A stretch of 64,000 nt of DNA from Pseudomonas akapageensis (lineage in GTDB: Bacteria; Pseudomonadota; Gammaproteobacteria; Pseudomonadales; Pseudomonadaceae): positions 85,676 to 149,675 of the forward strand of contig NZ_VXCP01000013.1 in assembly GCF_011355085.1 (NCBI RefSeq). Direction: 5' to 3'. Position numbers and translations under genes: made by a program. This document shows positions 49,673 to 59,340 of the stretch, in pieces. Within the stretch, counting starts at the first letter, position 1. Each line of letters opens with the position of its first letter. The notes beneath the pieces were generated by a model. It searched no databases. It worked only from the letters and a program-made list of their open reading frames with translations, and was not told where the DNA came from.

Positions 49673-51400
49673 ATGCGCTCACTCGCTCCTCTTGCCTTGA
49701 TGTTATTGCTCACTGCCTGTGGTGACGGCGAACCCCTTTCGCCGCCCGACGCCCGTCTGCCCGATGGTGGCCGCTATCGGGGTGAAGTGGTCAATGGCCT
49801 GCTGCAAGGGCCAGGGCGCGTGGATTACCCGAACGGCAGCTGGTACCTCGGCGATTTCGTCAATGGCCAGTGGCAGGGTGAGGGTGAATGGCACGGCAGC
49901 AATGGCGAAGTCTATCGCGGCCAGTTCGCCCAGGGCCTGTTCCATGGCCAGGGCAGCCTTCAAGCCAACGGCAGCAGCTATACCGGAGGCTTTCGAATGG
50001 GCCGGCGCGACGGCGAAGGCACCCTCAAGGATGCCGATTCGACCTACCGCGGCGAGTTCAAGGCCGATCAGTATTCCGGCGCCGGCCATCTGGAACTCAA
50101 GGACGGCAGCCAGTACCAGGGCCTGTTCGCCCAGGGCAAACCCAATGGCGAAGGTATCCGCAGCGACGCCAGCGCCAATCAATTCAGCGGCCAATTCGTT
50201 AATGGCCAGTTGGAAGGCAACGGCACCTTCAACAGCGCCGAGGGCGACCAATACATCGGCAGCTTCCATCACAACCAGCTGGACGGACGCGGTCGCTATG
50301 AAAACGCCGATGGCGATGTCTGGATCGGTCAGTTCAAGGAAGGTTCACTCACCGGCAAGGGCGAATTGATCGGTGCCGATGGTAGCCACTACAAGGGCCA
50401 TTTTCTCGACTGGAAATTCTCGGGCCAGGGCCGGCTGGCCTTGGCCGACGGCAGTGTCTATGTCGGCGGATTCGAAAACGACGCCTATCACGGCAATGGC
50501 CGCCTGACTCTGGCCGACGGCAGCGTACAGGCCGGTCACTGGATCAACGGCCAGCGCGTTCGCGACGAGCAAGGCCGACTCTTGCCCGACCCGCTGGAGC
50601 TGGCCCTGCTCAATCAGGGCGGCCTGTTGGCTCAAGCCCTGGCCAGCGTTCCTGCGTCGACCCCGGACATCGAGCTCTACAGCCTGACCCTGGCCGGCGA
50701 CGGCAAGCAGAGCGTGTTTCTGCGTGAAGCCGACTTCGTGAGCAAGATGCTCGCCAGCCGCTTCGGCGCGACGGGGCAGATCAGCCTGGTCAATCACCGC
50801 GACCACCTCGGGGACCGGCCAATGGCGACCCGGGAAAACCTCGCCCGCTCCGTCCAGACCCTGGCCGAACGCAGCGGCCCGGAAGACCTGATTTTCATTT
50901 ACCTGACCAGCCATGGCACCCACGAACATGAACTGGTACTGGATCAACCCCGCCTGCAGCTGTCGGACCTGCCAGCCGACGAGCTGCCGGCTGTCCTTGC
51001 ACCATTGAAGAACCGCGACAAGGTCATTGTCATCTCGGCATGCTATTCCGGTGGCTTCATTGCCCCGCTCAAGGATGAAAGGACCCTGATCATGACTGCC
51101 TCCCGCGCTGATCGCGTGTCTTTCGGCTGCTCCGAAGAGGCTGACTTCACCTATTTCGGCGACGCACTCTTCGCCCAGGCCCTGAACCAGACCGATGATC
51201 TGCAACAGGCCTTCAATCTCGCCAGGACGCGAGTTGCCGAACGGGAAACCAGCGAAAGCTTTGACGCTTCGGAACCACAGATCTGGGCGCCCAGGGGTGT
51301 GCTGGAACATTGGCAGCGGATGCGCCAACAACAGGCTCGACGGGCGATGCAAAGTGCAACTTTAAGTGTCAAACAAGCAAATTCTCCCAGCACCCACTAA
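49673..51400 (+). CDS. MORN-repeat lipoprotein with C-terminal C13 (legumain-type) peptidase domain
   Basis: A 575-residue predicted lipoprotein. The lipobox LLTAC has its Cys at 16. Residues about 34-292 hold 11 to 12 tandem MORN repeats of about 23 residues each (YRGEVVNGLLQG, WYLGDFVNGQWQGEG, YRGQFAQGLFHGQG and so on). Residues about 330-540 form a clan-CD cysteine peptidase of family C13, with the catalytic His414 in YLTSHGTHE and Cys457 in VISACYSGGF. MORN arrays bind membranes or partners and usually act as scaffolds. The cleavage target is unknown. The ATG was chosen for the signal peptide; the open frame extends 54 codons upstream. No strong ribosome site. Confidence 0.88.
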   Translation: MRSLAPLALMLLLTACGDGEPLSPPDARLPDGGRYRGEVVNGLLQGPGRVDYPNGSWYLGDFVNGQWQGEGEWHGSNGEVYRGQFAQGLFHGQGSLQANGSSYTGGFRMGRRDGEGTLKDADSTYRGEFKADQYSGAGHLELKDGSQYQGLFAQGKPNGEGIRSDASANQFSGQFVNGQLEGNGTFNSAEGDQYIGSFHHNQLDGRGRYENADGDVWIGQFKEGSLTGKGELIGADGSHYKGHFLDWKFSGQGRLALADGSVYVGGFENDAYHGNGRLTLADGSVQAGHWINGQRVRDEQGRLLPDPLELALLNQGGLLAQALASVPASTPDIELYSLTLAGDGKQSVFLREADFVSKMLASRFGATGQISLVNHRDHLGDRPMATRENLARSVQTLAERSGPEDLIFIYLTSHGTHEHELVLDQPRLQLSDLPADELPAVLAPLKNRDKVIVISACYSGGFIAPLKDERTLIMTASRADRVSFGCSEEADFTYFGDALFAQALNQTDDLQQAFNLARTRVAERETSESFDASEPQIWAPRGVLEHWQRMRQQQARRAMQSATLSVKQANSPSTH

Positions 51401-51426
51401 GCTGACTGTATCAGGGGAGAAACATT

Positions 51427-52077
51427 ATGTACTTGACGCCTCAACATGTCCTGATTGCCGGAGCCACTGGTTTGACGGGGGAGCATCTGCTCGATCGCTT
51501 GCTCAATGAACCCACTATCAGTCGGGTTCTTGCGCCGACCCGGCGCCCACTGGCAAAGCACCCGCACCTGGAGAACCCGGTCGGCAAATTCACCGAGCTG
51601 CTGCCGCAACTGCAGGGCCGCGTGGACATCGCCTACTGCTGCCTGGGCAGTACCATCAAGGAGGCAGGGTCCAAAGAGGCGTTTCGCGAAGTGGACCTGG
51701 ACCTGGTGGTCGCCTACGGCAAGCGCGCTCGCGAGCTGGGCGCTCGCCACTTGATCGTGATCAGCGCCGTGGACGCCAATGCCCACTCCTCGATCTTCTA
51801 CAAAAGGATCAAGGGCGAAGCCGAGCAGGCGCTCAAGGAGCAGGACTGGCCACAGCTGACCATCGTTCGCCCTTCGCTGCTACTGGGCAACCGCCCCGAA
51901 CCGCGCCTGGGCGAGAAGCTGGCAGCGCCGCTGTCCAAGCTGCTTCCCGGCAAATACCACGGTATAGAGGCCTGCGAGCTGGCCCGGGCCTTGTGGCGTC
52001 TGGCGCTGGAAGAGCAGGACGGGATTCGGGTGGTGGAGTCTGACGAATTGCGCAAGCTGGGTAAGCGGGTCAAGTAA
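51427..52077 (+). CDS. NAD(P)H-binding oxidoreductase, HTATIP2-like
   Basis: A 216-residue Rossmann-fold protein, atypical short-chain dehydrogenase. The dinucleotide motif is [19 protein letters not shown] (G-x-x-G-x-x-G), followed by [37 protein letters not shown] (S/Y active-site region with [10 protein letters not shown]), and [15 protein letters not shown]. The closest known type is HTATIP2/TIP30-like. Substrate unknown. AGGGGAGA lies just before the ATG. It follows the MORN-C13 gene by 26 bases. Confidence 0.88.
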   Translation: MYLTPQHVLIAGATGLTGEHLLDRLLNEPTISRVLAPTRRPLAKHPHLENPVGKFTELLPQLQGRVDIAYCCLGSTIKEAGSKEAFREVDLDLVVAYGKRARELGARHLIVISAVDANAHSSIFYKRIKGEAEQALKEQDWPQLTIVRPSLLLGNRPEPRLGEKLAAPLSKLLPGKYHGIEACELARALWRLALEEQDGIRVVESDELRKLGKRVK

Positions 52078-52119
52078 GGATCTAGCACCGCGCTGCCTGC
52101 CTCCCTACCCTCGTTACCT

Positions 52120-52202
52120 CGTTCCCACGCTCCGCGTGGGAATGCAGTGCCAGACGCTCCAGCGTCGCCGGGAGGCGTTCCCACGCGAAGCGTGGGAACG
52201 AG
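52120..52202. repeat. REP/BIME palindromic repeat, family A
   Basis: Two inverted copies of the same 26-base unit as at 7871 (52120-52145 and about 52175-52202), the second with GAAG instead of GGAG in the loop. It lies between the convergent NAD(P)-binding and YceK genes. Confidence 0.85.
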
Positions 52203-52216
52203 GGGTCAGCCCTGGC

Positions 52217-52504
52217 TCACAACCCCCCAGTCGCCTGAAAACTGACACCCATAACCGTCAACAAAGAAAGCGGCAACAGCAGCGTGTCGAGCAACGCGCT
52301 GGCCGGCAGGTCAACGCCGGGATAACTCGGCGCCGGCGCACCAAAACGGTCCTCGGCGCAGCATCCGCCCTGCATCGCATACAAATCCAGGCGCGTGCCG
52401 GAATAGACGATCGGCGCGCCGGGCTTGGCCGCGTCCAGCGTTCGGACGCTGGCACAACCCACCATCAGCAGCGCCAGCAAGACGCCCGTCAACAATCTGA
52501 TCAT
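52217..52504 (-). CDS. YceK/YidQ-family lipoprotein
   Basis: A 95-residue lipoprotein: [19 protein letters not shown] gives a clear lipobox (MVGC, Cys 17). The body has [16 protein letters not shown] and [24 protein letters not shown], the YceK (DUF1375) pattern with a C-terminal hydrophobic segment. Function unknown. Its ATG overlaps the ubiX stop by four bases. Confidence 0.9.
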   Translation of the reverse strand: MIRLLTGVLLALLMVGCASVRTLDAAKPGAPIVYSGTRLDLYAMQGGCCAEDRFGAPAPSYPGVDLPASALLDTLLLPLSLLTVMGVSFQATGGL

Positions 52505-53130
52505 TCATCCCCGCCAAAATGATGCTCGCCCCAACGCGGCAGCATGTCCTGGGGGATATCCAGCAAGTTCAGTATCCGTGCGACCACGAAGTCGATCAGA
52601 TCGTCGATGGTCTGCGGCTGATTGTAGAAGCCTGGCGCCGCCGGCAGGATCACTGCGCCCATGTTCGACAGCTTGAGCATGTTCTCCAGGTGAATGGTCG
52701 AGAACGGAGCCTCACGCGGCACCAGAATCAACTGCCGACGCTCCTTGAGCGTAACGTCGGCAGCGCGCTCGATCAGGTTATTGCAGGCACCGCAGGCAAT
52801 CGCCGACAACGTACCGGTGGAACAGGGCACCACCACCATCGCGCTCGGCGCGCCGGAACCGGAAGCGACCGGCGACATCCAGTCTTCCTTGCCATAAACA
52901 CGAATCTGCCCTGCCGAAGCCCCGGTGTACTCGGTGAGAAACGCCTGGATGGCTTGTGGCTTGGCCGGCAGCACCACATCGGTCTCGGTCGACATCACCA
53001 ACTGCGCCGCCTTGGAGATCAGGAAGTGCACTTCGCGGTCTTCCCGGACCAGACAATCGAGCAGGCGCAGTCCGTACTGCGCCCCCGATGCACCGGTCAT
53101 GGCCAGGGTAATGCGTTCCGGGCCTGTCAT
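52501..53130 (-). CDS. ubiX: Flavin prenyltransferase UbiX
   Basis: A 209-residue enzyme that makes the prenylated FMN cofactor for the UbiD decarboxylase in ubiquinone synthesis. Signatures are [51 protein letters not shown] and [21 protein letters not shown]. It overlaps mpl and yceK by four bases at each end, so all three are one transcript. Confidence 0.96.
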   Translation of the reverse strand: MTGPERITLAMTGASGAQYGLRLLDCLVREDREVHFLISKAAQLVMSTETDVVLPAKPQAIQAFLTEYTGASAGQIRVYGKEDWMSPVASGSGAPSAMVVVPCSTGTLSAIACGACNNLIERAADVTLKERRQLILVPREAPFSTIHLENMLKLSNMGAVILPAAPGFYNQPQTIDDLIDFVVARILNLLDIPQDMLPRWGEHHFGGDE

Positions 53131-54476
53131 TGCAGCGCCTCGGCCAACTTGCCGTGCAATCCGCCGAAGCCGCCATTGCTCATGATCACCACGTGGGTGC
53201 CGGGTTGCGCCTGGCTTTTGACACGTTCGATGATTGCCTCCAGGGTGTCGGCCACGATTGCCGGAACCGGGCATTGCGCCGCCGTGGCCGCCAGATCCCA
53301 ACCCAGGTTGGGCGGCGCGTACCAGATCACCTGATCGGCATCGCGCACGCTTTCGGGCAAGCCATCACGGTGCGCACCGAGTTTCATGGAGTTGGAGCGC
53401 GGTTCGATCACTGCAATCAAGGGGGCGTCGCCGATACGCTTGCGCAGGCCGTCGAGGGTAGTGGCAATGGCGGTCGGGTGATGGGCAAAGTCATCGTAAA
53501 TGGTGACGCCCTGCACCTCGGCCACTTTCTCCATGCGCCGCTTGACGCTCTTGAATGCGCTGAGCGCAGCGATGCCCATGCTCGGCACCACGCCGACGTG
53601 TCTTGCCGCGGCCAGGGTGGCCAACGCGTTGGCGACGTTATGTTGACCAGTCATGTCCCACTCGACCACACCCTGAGATTCACCTTCGAAGCTCACTTCA
53701 AAGCGCGAACCATCTTCGCTGAGCAGTTTGACCTGCCACTGACCACCGGCACCGGTGGTTTGCACCGGGGTCCAGCAGCCCATTTCGATCACGCGCTGCA
53801 GGGCCGGCTCGGTGGTCGGATAAATGACCAGGCCCTCGCTCGGAATCGTCCGCACCAGGTGGTGAAACTGACGCTCGATGGCCGGCAGATCCGGGAAGAT
53901 GTCCGCATGGTCGAACTCGAGGTTGTTCAGGATGGCCGTGCGCGGGCGGTAGTGCACGAACTTCGAGCGCTTGTCGAAGAATGCGCTGTCATATTCATCG
54001 GCCTCGACCACGAAGAACGGCGTGCCACCCAGGCGGGCCGACACCGAGAAGTTCTGTGGTACGCCACCGATCAGGAAGCCCGGGCTCATCCCGGCGTGCT
54101 CGAGCACCCAGGCCAGCATGCTGCTGGTCGTGGTCTTGCCGTGGGTACCGGCAACGGCCAACACCCAGCGCCCCTGCAGGACGTGATCGGCCAGCCACTG
54201 CGGCCCCGAGACATACGGCAGGCCCTTGTTCAGCACGTACTCCACCGCCGGGTTGCCGCGCGACAGCGCGTTGCCGATGACCACCAGGTCCGGCGCCGGA
54301 TCGAGCTGGGCTGCGTCATAACCCTGGGTCAGTTCGATACCCTGGGCTTGCAGCTGGGTACTCATGGGTGGGTAGACATTGGCATCGGAGCCAGTGACGT
54401 GATGGCCAAGCTCTTTGGCGAGTACCGCCAGCGAGCCCATGAACGTGCCGCAGATACCGAGAATATGAATGTGCAT
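53127..54476 (-). CDS. mpl: UDP-N-acetylmuramate:L-alanyl-gamma-D-glutamyl-meso-DAP ligase Mpl
   Basis: A 449-residue Mur-ligase homologue that joins recycled murein tripeptide to UDP-MurNAc. The N-terminus [29 protein letters not shown] is typical; the ATP loop is [16 protein letters not shown], with [21 protein letters not shown] and [19 protein letters not shown] in the ligase core. It is first in the mpl-ubiX-yceK transcript and back to back with the eatR-type gene. Confidence 0.96.
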   Translation of the reverse strand: MHIHILGICGTFMGSLAVLAKELGHHVTGSDANVYPPMSTQLQAQGIELTQGYDAAQLDPAPDLVVIGNALSRGNPAVEYVLNKGLPYVSGPQWLADHVLQGRWVLAVAGTHGKTTTSSMLAWVLEHAGMSPGFLIGGVPQNFSVSARLGGTPFFVVEADEYDSAFFDKRSKFVHYRPRTAILNNLEFDHADIFPDLPAIERQFHHLVRTIPSEGLVIYPTTEPALQRVIEMGCWTPVQTTGAGGQWQVKLLSEDGSRFEVSFEGESQGVVEWDMTGQHNVANALATLAAARHVGVVPSMGIAALSAFKSVKRRMEKVAEVQGVTIYDDFAHHPTAIATTLDGLRKRIGDAPLIAVIEPRSNSMKLGAHRDGLPESVRDADQVIWYAPPNLGWDLAATAAQCPVPAIVADTLEAIIERVKSQAQPGTHVVIMSNGGFGGLHGKLAEALQ

Positions 54477-54598
54477 GATTAACCTCGTAAAACATCGAGG
54501 CAGGTTAGCTTAGGGCGGGAAAAATCGCATCCTGTGTTTCCACGGCGCTGCTCGCCGGTACGCCGCAGACCGCTCGGGGCCTGGGCGTACCCGTGCAG

Positions 54599-56521
54599 CT
54601 AGGCGTCGCGGGCGATGCCGTGTTTGCGCAATTTTCGATACAAGGTATTTCGGCTGACCCCCAACTCCGCCGCCACGTGGGTCATGTGCCAACGCTGCTG
54701 CGCCAGCACCGCCAGCAAGGCCTTGCGCTCGGCATCCTCAAGCGGGTTTTCAGGGTTATCCACAGGGGCCGCTACCTTTGAGGCGGGTTTGTTCACGCGG
54801 ACAACCGCCGGGAGATCCTCGAAGCCAATCCGTCCGTCTTCGCTCAATGCCACCAGGGTGCGCAGCACATTGCGCAGCTGGCGTACGTTGCCGGGCCAGG
54901 CAAAGTCGAGCAGTGCCTGACGCGCAGTCGGTTCGAGCATTACCGGATGCTCGCCGGCCTCTTCGGCCAGGACGAAATTCAGCAGGGCTGACTTGTCACT
55001 GCGCTCGCGCAAGGCCGGCAAGGCGACTTCCAGACCGTTGAGGCGATAGTAGAGGTCTTCCCGGAAACTGCCGTCTTCGACGCGGTCCAGCAGGTTGCGG
55101 TGCGTTGCGCTGATGATGCGCACATCGACCGGCTGCGGCTCGCCGCCAATCGGCACCACCATGCGATCTTCCAGCACACGCAACAAGCGAGTCTGCAGCG
55201 CCAGCGGCATGTCGCCGATCTCATCGAGCAACAACGTACCGCCATCGGCCTGTTGCAGCTTACCGCGCATGCCTTCCTTGCGCGCACCGGTGAAGGTGCC
55301 GCCGCGATAGCCGAACAGTTCGCTCTCGATCAGGCTTTCCGGGATCGACGCGCAGTTGAGTGCAACGAAGGCCTTGTCGGCGCGACCACTGGCCTGATGC
55401 ACCGCCTTGGCGAACGCTTCCTTGCCCGAACCGGTCTCGCCATTGATCAGCAGCGGAACATCGCGCTCGAACACCCGCAGGGCGCGGCGGAATTCGCTCT
55501 GCAAGGCCGGGTCGACCAGACAGATACCGGCGACCGGACGTACCGTCGTTGCCGCCGGGCGTGCCTGGACAGGTTGCGGAATCGCTCGCGGCTGCCCACG
55601 CAGGCTGGCGAACAACGACCGACCATCGCGTGTACGCAAGGGCCAACTGGTGCTCACCAGGCTACTGGCGCGACCCAGCAAATCATCCAGGGAACAATCG
55701 AAGAAGGTTTCCACCGTCTTGCCGAGCAAGCCGCCACGCACGTGCCCCAGCAGGTTCAGCGCACTCTGGTTGACTGCACAAATGCGCCCTTCCCCGTCGA
55801 ATGCCAGCAATCCTTCGCTGAACAGCCCGAGCGATTCGGCCTGTAGATGAAAGCGCAGCAACCACTGGTTCTCGAAGTAGCGCAGGAAATAGCAGCTCTC
55901 GATCATCTTGGCCGAGAGATTGACCATGGCCATGGTGTGGAACTGGCTCTGGCGCGAGGCTTCCGGGCGCGCCGACGACACATCCAGCACCGCCAGCAAT
56001 TCGCCCTGGGGGTCGAAGACCGGGCTGGCCGAACAGGTCAGGCCGGTGTGCCGTCCACGGAAGTGTTCATCCTGGTGAATGGTCAGGGCCTGGCGCTCGA
56101 CCAGGCAGGTGCCGATGCCATTGGTGCCTTCGCGGGCCTCGCTCCAGTCCGCACCCAGCCACAGGCCGGCGCGCTCGAAGGTATTGCGCTCGGTGGGCGC
56201 GGTGACGCAATTGAGGATGATACCGCGGGCATCGGTGAGCAGCACGGCGTGGCCGGCGCCGGACAATTGCTGATGCAGGCTATTCATCTCGGTGCCGGCG
56301 ATCTGCAACACCTGCCGCAGGCGCTCGCGACTTTCGAGAATATGACCATGCTCGAGCACCGTCGGCGCCATGGCCATGGCCGGATCGAGATGGTAGTCCT
56401 CAAGGCAGCGCAACCAGGAGCGGGCGATCGAAGGATCACTGCCGGGCCCCTGCAATCGGGCGTTGCCTTGGGTGACAGTCAGCACTTGCTGGGCGTGGCG
56501 GCTCAGATGATTGCTCTGCAC
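54599..56521 (-). CDS. eatR: Sigma-54 enhancer-binding activator, EatR/AcoR type
   Basis: A 640-residue bacterial enhancer-binding protein. Parts: N-terminal sensor with GAF domain (about 75-210) and a PAS-like segment (about 230-290); AAA+ domain (about 335-555) with Walker A NGETGSGKEAF (361-368) and Walker B GGTLLLDEIGDMPL; Fis-type HTH (about 600-637, ERKALLAVLAQQRWHMTHVAAELGVSRNTLYRKL). The sigma-54 contact loop reads GTFTGA at 408-413 rather than the standard GAFTGA. In P. aeruginosa the gene at this place (PA4021) activates ethanolamine catabolism. It is divergent from the aldehyde dehydrogenase gene across 279 bases. Confidence 0.87.
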   Translation of the reverse strand: MQSNHLSRHAQQVLTVTQGNARLQGPGSDPSIARSWLRCLEDYHLDPAMAMAPTVLEHGHILESRERLRQVLQIAGTEMNSLHQQLSGAGHAVLLTDARGIILNCVTAPTERNTFERAGLWLGADWSEAREGTNGIGTCLVERQALTIHQDEHFRGRHTGLTCSASPVFDPQGELLAVLDVSSARPEASRQSQFHTMAMVNLSAKMIESCYFLRYFENQWLLRFHLQAESLGLFSEGLLAFDGEGRICAVNQSALNLLGHVRGGLLGKTVETFFDCSLDDLLGRASSLVSTSWPLRTRDGRSLFASLRGQPRAIPQPVQARPAATTVRPVAGICLVDPALQSEFRRALRVFERDVPLLINGETGSGKEAFAKAVHQASGRADKAFVALNCASIPESLIESELFGYRGGTFTGARKEGMRGKLQQADGGTLLLDEIGDMPLALQTRLLRVLEDRMVVPIGGEPQPVDVRIISATHRNLLDRVEDGSFREDLYYRLNGLEVALPALRERSDKSALLNFVLAEEAGEHPVMLEPTARQALLDFAWPGNVRQLRNVLRTLVALSEDGRIGFEDLPAVVRVNKPASKVAAPVDNPENPLEDAERKALLAVLAQQRWHMTHVAAELGVSRNTLYRKLRKHGIARDA

Positions 56522-56606
56522 TTTTTATTATTCTCCCGTTTGGGTGTGCCCAGCATCCTCCAGCCCGGCCAGCATTGCAACGCCGGCCGACTGATGAGTC
56601 ACAGGC

Positions 56607-56658
56607 TGTACCAATAACGGTACAAAGTGTCACCCAAGGCTGTCCCAACAATGCCACA
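56607..56658. promoter_or_regulatory. Two upstream 18-bp palindromes, probable activator sites
   Basis: Site 1, TGTACC-N6-GGTACA (56607-56624), is a perfect palindrome. Site 2, TGTCCC-N6-GCCACA (56641-56658), keeps the outer TGT-N12-ACA frame. The sites are 34 bases apart (about three helical turns) and about 65-115 bases upstream of the sigma-54 promoter, the expected place for an enhancer-binding protein. Binding by the adjacent activator is an inference. Confidence 0.55.
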
Positions 56659-56721
56659 GCTATACTGAATATCGACCCTCCTGAATCGCTCATACCCTTT
56701 CCAGCCTGGGTTTCAAGGCGC

Positions 56722-56737
56722 TGGCCTGACCTTTGCT
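56722..56737 (+). promoter_or_regulatory. Sigma-54 (-24/-12) promoter of the aldehyde dehydrogenase gene
   Basis: TGGCCTGACCTTTGCT has the invariant GG and GC exactly ten bases apart and matches the TGGC / TTGC halves. The start of transcription would be near 56748, giving a leader of about 50 bases to the ATG at 56801. Confidence 0.7.
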
Positions 56738-56800
56738 CTACATTTCTCAGGCGCAACAGCGCACTCCCCAACCAAATACAAGAACCAGGAGATACTCACC

Positions 56801-58321
56801 ATGCGTTATGCACATCCCGGTACCGAAGGCGCCATCGTTTCCTTCAAGAGCCGTTACGGGAACTACATCGGCGGCGAGTTCGTAGCGCCGGTCAAGGGTC
56901 AGTACTTCACCAACACATCGCCTGTGAATGGCCAGACGATTGCCGAATTCCCTCGCTCCACCGCCGAAGACATCGACAAAGCCCTCGATGCCGCCCACGC
57001 CGCCGCCGATGCCTGGGGCAGCACCTCGGTGCAGGCACGCTCGCTGATCCTGCTGAAAATCGCCGACCGTATCGAACAGAACCTCGAAACCCTGGCCATC
57101 ACCGAAACCTGGGACAACGGCAAGGCCATCCGCGAAACCCTTAACGCCGACATCCCGCTGGCTGCCGACCACTTCCGCTATTTCGCCGGTTGCATCCGTG
57201 CCCAGGAAGGCAGTGCCGCCGAAATCGACGGCAACACAGTGGCCTATCACATCCATGAACCACTGGGCGTGGTCGGCCAGATCATCCCGTGGAACTTCCC
57301 GATCCTGATGGCCGCCTGGAAACTCGCCCCAGCCCTGGCTGCCGGCAACTGCGTGGTCCTCAAGCCGGCCGAACAAACGCCGCTGGGCATCACCGTACTG
57401 GTCGAGCTGATCGGCGACCTGCTGCCACCTGGCGTGCTCAACGTTGTCCAGGGTTATGGCCGCGAAGCCGGCGAAGCCCTGGCCACCAGCAAGCGTATCG
57501 CCAAGATCGCCTTCACCGGTTCCACCCCGGTCGGCTCGCACATCATGAAATGCGCAGCGGAGAACATCATCCCGTCGACCGTTGAACTGGGCGGCAAGTC
57601 GCCGAACATCTTCTTCGCCGACATCATGCAAGCCGAACCCAACTTCATCGAAAAAGCCGCTGAAGGCATGGTCCTGGCGTTCTTCAACCAGGGCGAAGTC
57701 TGCACCTGCCCTTCCCGCGCCCTGGTGCAGGAGTCCATCTACGACGAGTTCATGCAGGTAGTGATGAAGAAGGTCGCGCAGATCAAGCGTGGCGACCCGC
57801 TCGACACCGACACCATGGTCGGCGCCCAGGCGTCCGAGCAGCAGTTTGACAAGATCCTCTCGTACCTGGACATCGCCAGGGAAGAAGGCGCCGAGCTGCT
57901 GACCGGCGGCAAGGTGGAAAAACTCGAAGGCAACCTGGCCAGCGGTTATTACATCCAGCCGACCCTGCTCAAGGGCACCAACAAGATGCGCGTGTTCCAG
58001 GAAGAAATCTTCGGCCCAGTGGTCAGCATCACCACCTTCAAGGACGAAGCCGAAGCCCTGGCGATCGCCAACGATACCGAGTTCGGCCTCGGTGCCGGCG
58101 TGTGGACCCGCGACATCAACCGTGCCTATCGCATGGGCCGCGGGATCAAGGCCGGTCGCGTCTGGACCAACTGCTACCACCTGTACCCGGCGCATGCCGC
58201 GTTCGGCGGTTACAAGAAATCCGGCGTAGGTCGTGAAACCCACAAAATGATGCTCGACCACTACCAACAAACGAAAAACCTGCTGGTAAGCTACGACATC
58301 AATCCGCTGGGCTTCTTCTAA
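56801..58321 (+). CDS. Aldehyde dehydrogenase (acetaldehyde-type, ExaC-like)
   Basis: A 506-residue NAD-dependent aldehyde dehydrogenase, probably oxidising acetaldehyde released from ethanolamine to acetate. The general-base Glu is in [12 protein letters not shown], and the catalytic Cys is in [17 protein letters not shown]. The N-terminus [28 protein letters not shown] and the C-terminus ending NPLGFF are those of the ExaC/PA4022 group. AGGAGA precedes the ATG, and a sigma-54 promoter lies at 56722. In the P. aeruginosa arrangement the permease and eutB follow; here eutC follows directly. Confidence 0.94.
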   Translation: MRYAHPGTEGAIVSFKSRYGNYIGGEFVAPVKGQYFTNTSPVNGQTIAEFPRSTAEDIDKALDAAHAAADAWGSTSVQARSLILLKIADRIEQNLETLAITETWDNGKAIRETLNADIPLAADHFRYFAGCIRAQEGSAAEIDGNTVAYHIHEPLGVVGQIIPWNFPILMAAWKLAPALAAGNCVVLKPAEQTPLGITVLVELIGDLLPPGVLNVVQGYGREAGEALATSKRIAKIAFTGSTPVGSHIMKCAAENIIPSTVELGGKSPNIFFADIMQAEPNFIEKAAEGMVLAFFNQGEVCTCPSRALVQESIYDEFMQVVMKKVAQIKRGDPLDTDTMVGAQASEQQFDKILSYLDIAREEGAELLTGGKVEKLEGNLASGYYIQPTLLKGTNKMRVFQEEIFGPVVSITTFKDEAEALAIANDTEFGLGAGVWTRDINRAYRMGRGIKAGRVWTNCYHLYPAHAAFGGYKKSGVGRETHKMMLDHYQQTKNLLVSYDINPLGFF

Positions 58322-58336
58322 GCCGCGCAGCAAGAC

Positions 58337-58364
58337 GGTGTGACCTTCTCGTGAAGGTCACACC
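58337..58364 (+). other. Perfect 12-bp hairpin between the aldehyde dehydrogenase and eutC
   Basis: 58337-58348 and 58353-58364 are exact complements with a TCGT loop. No T run follows. It lies in the only 90 bases left where a permease gene and eutB would be expected. Confidence 0.55.
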
Positions 58365-58411
58365 TGCCCGCCGCGCAAAGGGCCTGGAGCAATGGGGAGA
58401 GCGATCCATAC

Positions 58412-59248
58412 ATGGACCCGAAAAACCCAGGCCCGGGCACTCCCGACCCCTGGCTCAAACTGCGCCGCCTGACCCCGGCCCGTATCGCCCTGGGCCACAG
58501 CGGCACCAGCCTGCCCACCAGCGCCCTGCTGGACTTTCAATTTGCCCACGCCCAGGCCCGCGATGCCGTACACCTGCCGTTCGACCATGCCGGCCTGATT
58601 GAACAACTGAACGACTGCGGACGCACCAGCCTGCTGCTGCACAGTGCCGCCCCCAACCGTGATACCTACCTGCAACGCCCCGACCTGGGAAGACGCCTGG
58701 CTGAAGACTCGGCCCGAAAGCTGCGCGACTACGCCAGCGCCAACCCGGGCGGCGTCGACCTGGCCATCGTGATAGCCGACGGCCTTTCCGCGCTGGCCGT
58801 ACACCGCCATGCCGTGCCGTTCCTGATGCGCCTGGAAGAACAAGCACAGATGGACGGTTGGTCGCTGTCACCGGTGATCCTGGTGGAACAGGGCCGCGTC
58901 GCCGTGGCCGACGAAATCGGCCAACTGCTGGACGCGCGCATGGTGGTCATCCTGATCGGCGAACGCCCGGGCCTGAGCTCCCCCGACAGCCTGGGACTGT
59001 ATTTCACCTACAATCCAAAAGTCGGCCTGACTGACGCCTACCGCAACTGCATTTCCAACATCCGCCTGGAGGGGCTGAGTTATGGCATGGCGGCCTATCG
59101 CCTGCTATATCTCATGCGTGAAGCCTGTAGACGGCAGCTTTCCGGGGTGAATTTGAAGGATGAAGCAGAGGTGCAAACACTCGAATCAGAAAAAAACGAT
59201 TCGAAAAGGGGAAACTTCCTACTCTCTGACGCAAATAACAAGAATTAA
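58412..59248 (+). CDS. eutC: Ethanolamine ammonia-lyase small subunit EutC
   Basis: A 278-residue EutC, the small subunit of the adenosylcobalamin-dependent lyase that splits ethanolamine to acetaldehyde and ammonia. Family segments are [101 protein letters not shown] and [15 protein letters not shown], and all look intact. The C-terminal 20 residues ([21 protein letters not shown]) are AT-rich and unlike the usual end. EutB, the catalytic partner, is not in the window. A GGGGAGA ribosome site is present but 12 bases away. Confidence 0.93.
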   Translation: MDPKNPGPGTPDPWLKLRRLTPARIALGHSGTSLPTSALLDFQFAHAQARDAVHLPFDHAGLIEQLNDCGRTSLLLHSAAPNRDTYLQRPDLGRRLAEDSARKLRDYASANPGGVDLAIVIADGLSALAVHRHAVPFLMRLEEQAQMDGWSLSPVILVEQGRVAVADEIGQLLDARMVVILIGERPGLSSPDSLGLYFTYNPKVGLTDAYRNCISNIRLEGLSYGMAAYRLLYLMREACRRQLSGVNLKDEAEVQTLESEKNDSKRGNFLLSDANNKN

Positions 59249-59340
59249 CCTAGATTGCGCTTTCTAATGGCATTGGGCAGCATCCGACCGACGGCTGGCC
59301 GAGATTCGCCGCCAAATACCGACTGAACCCGAGGCCTGTT

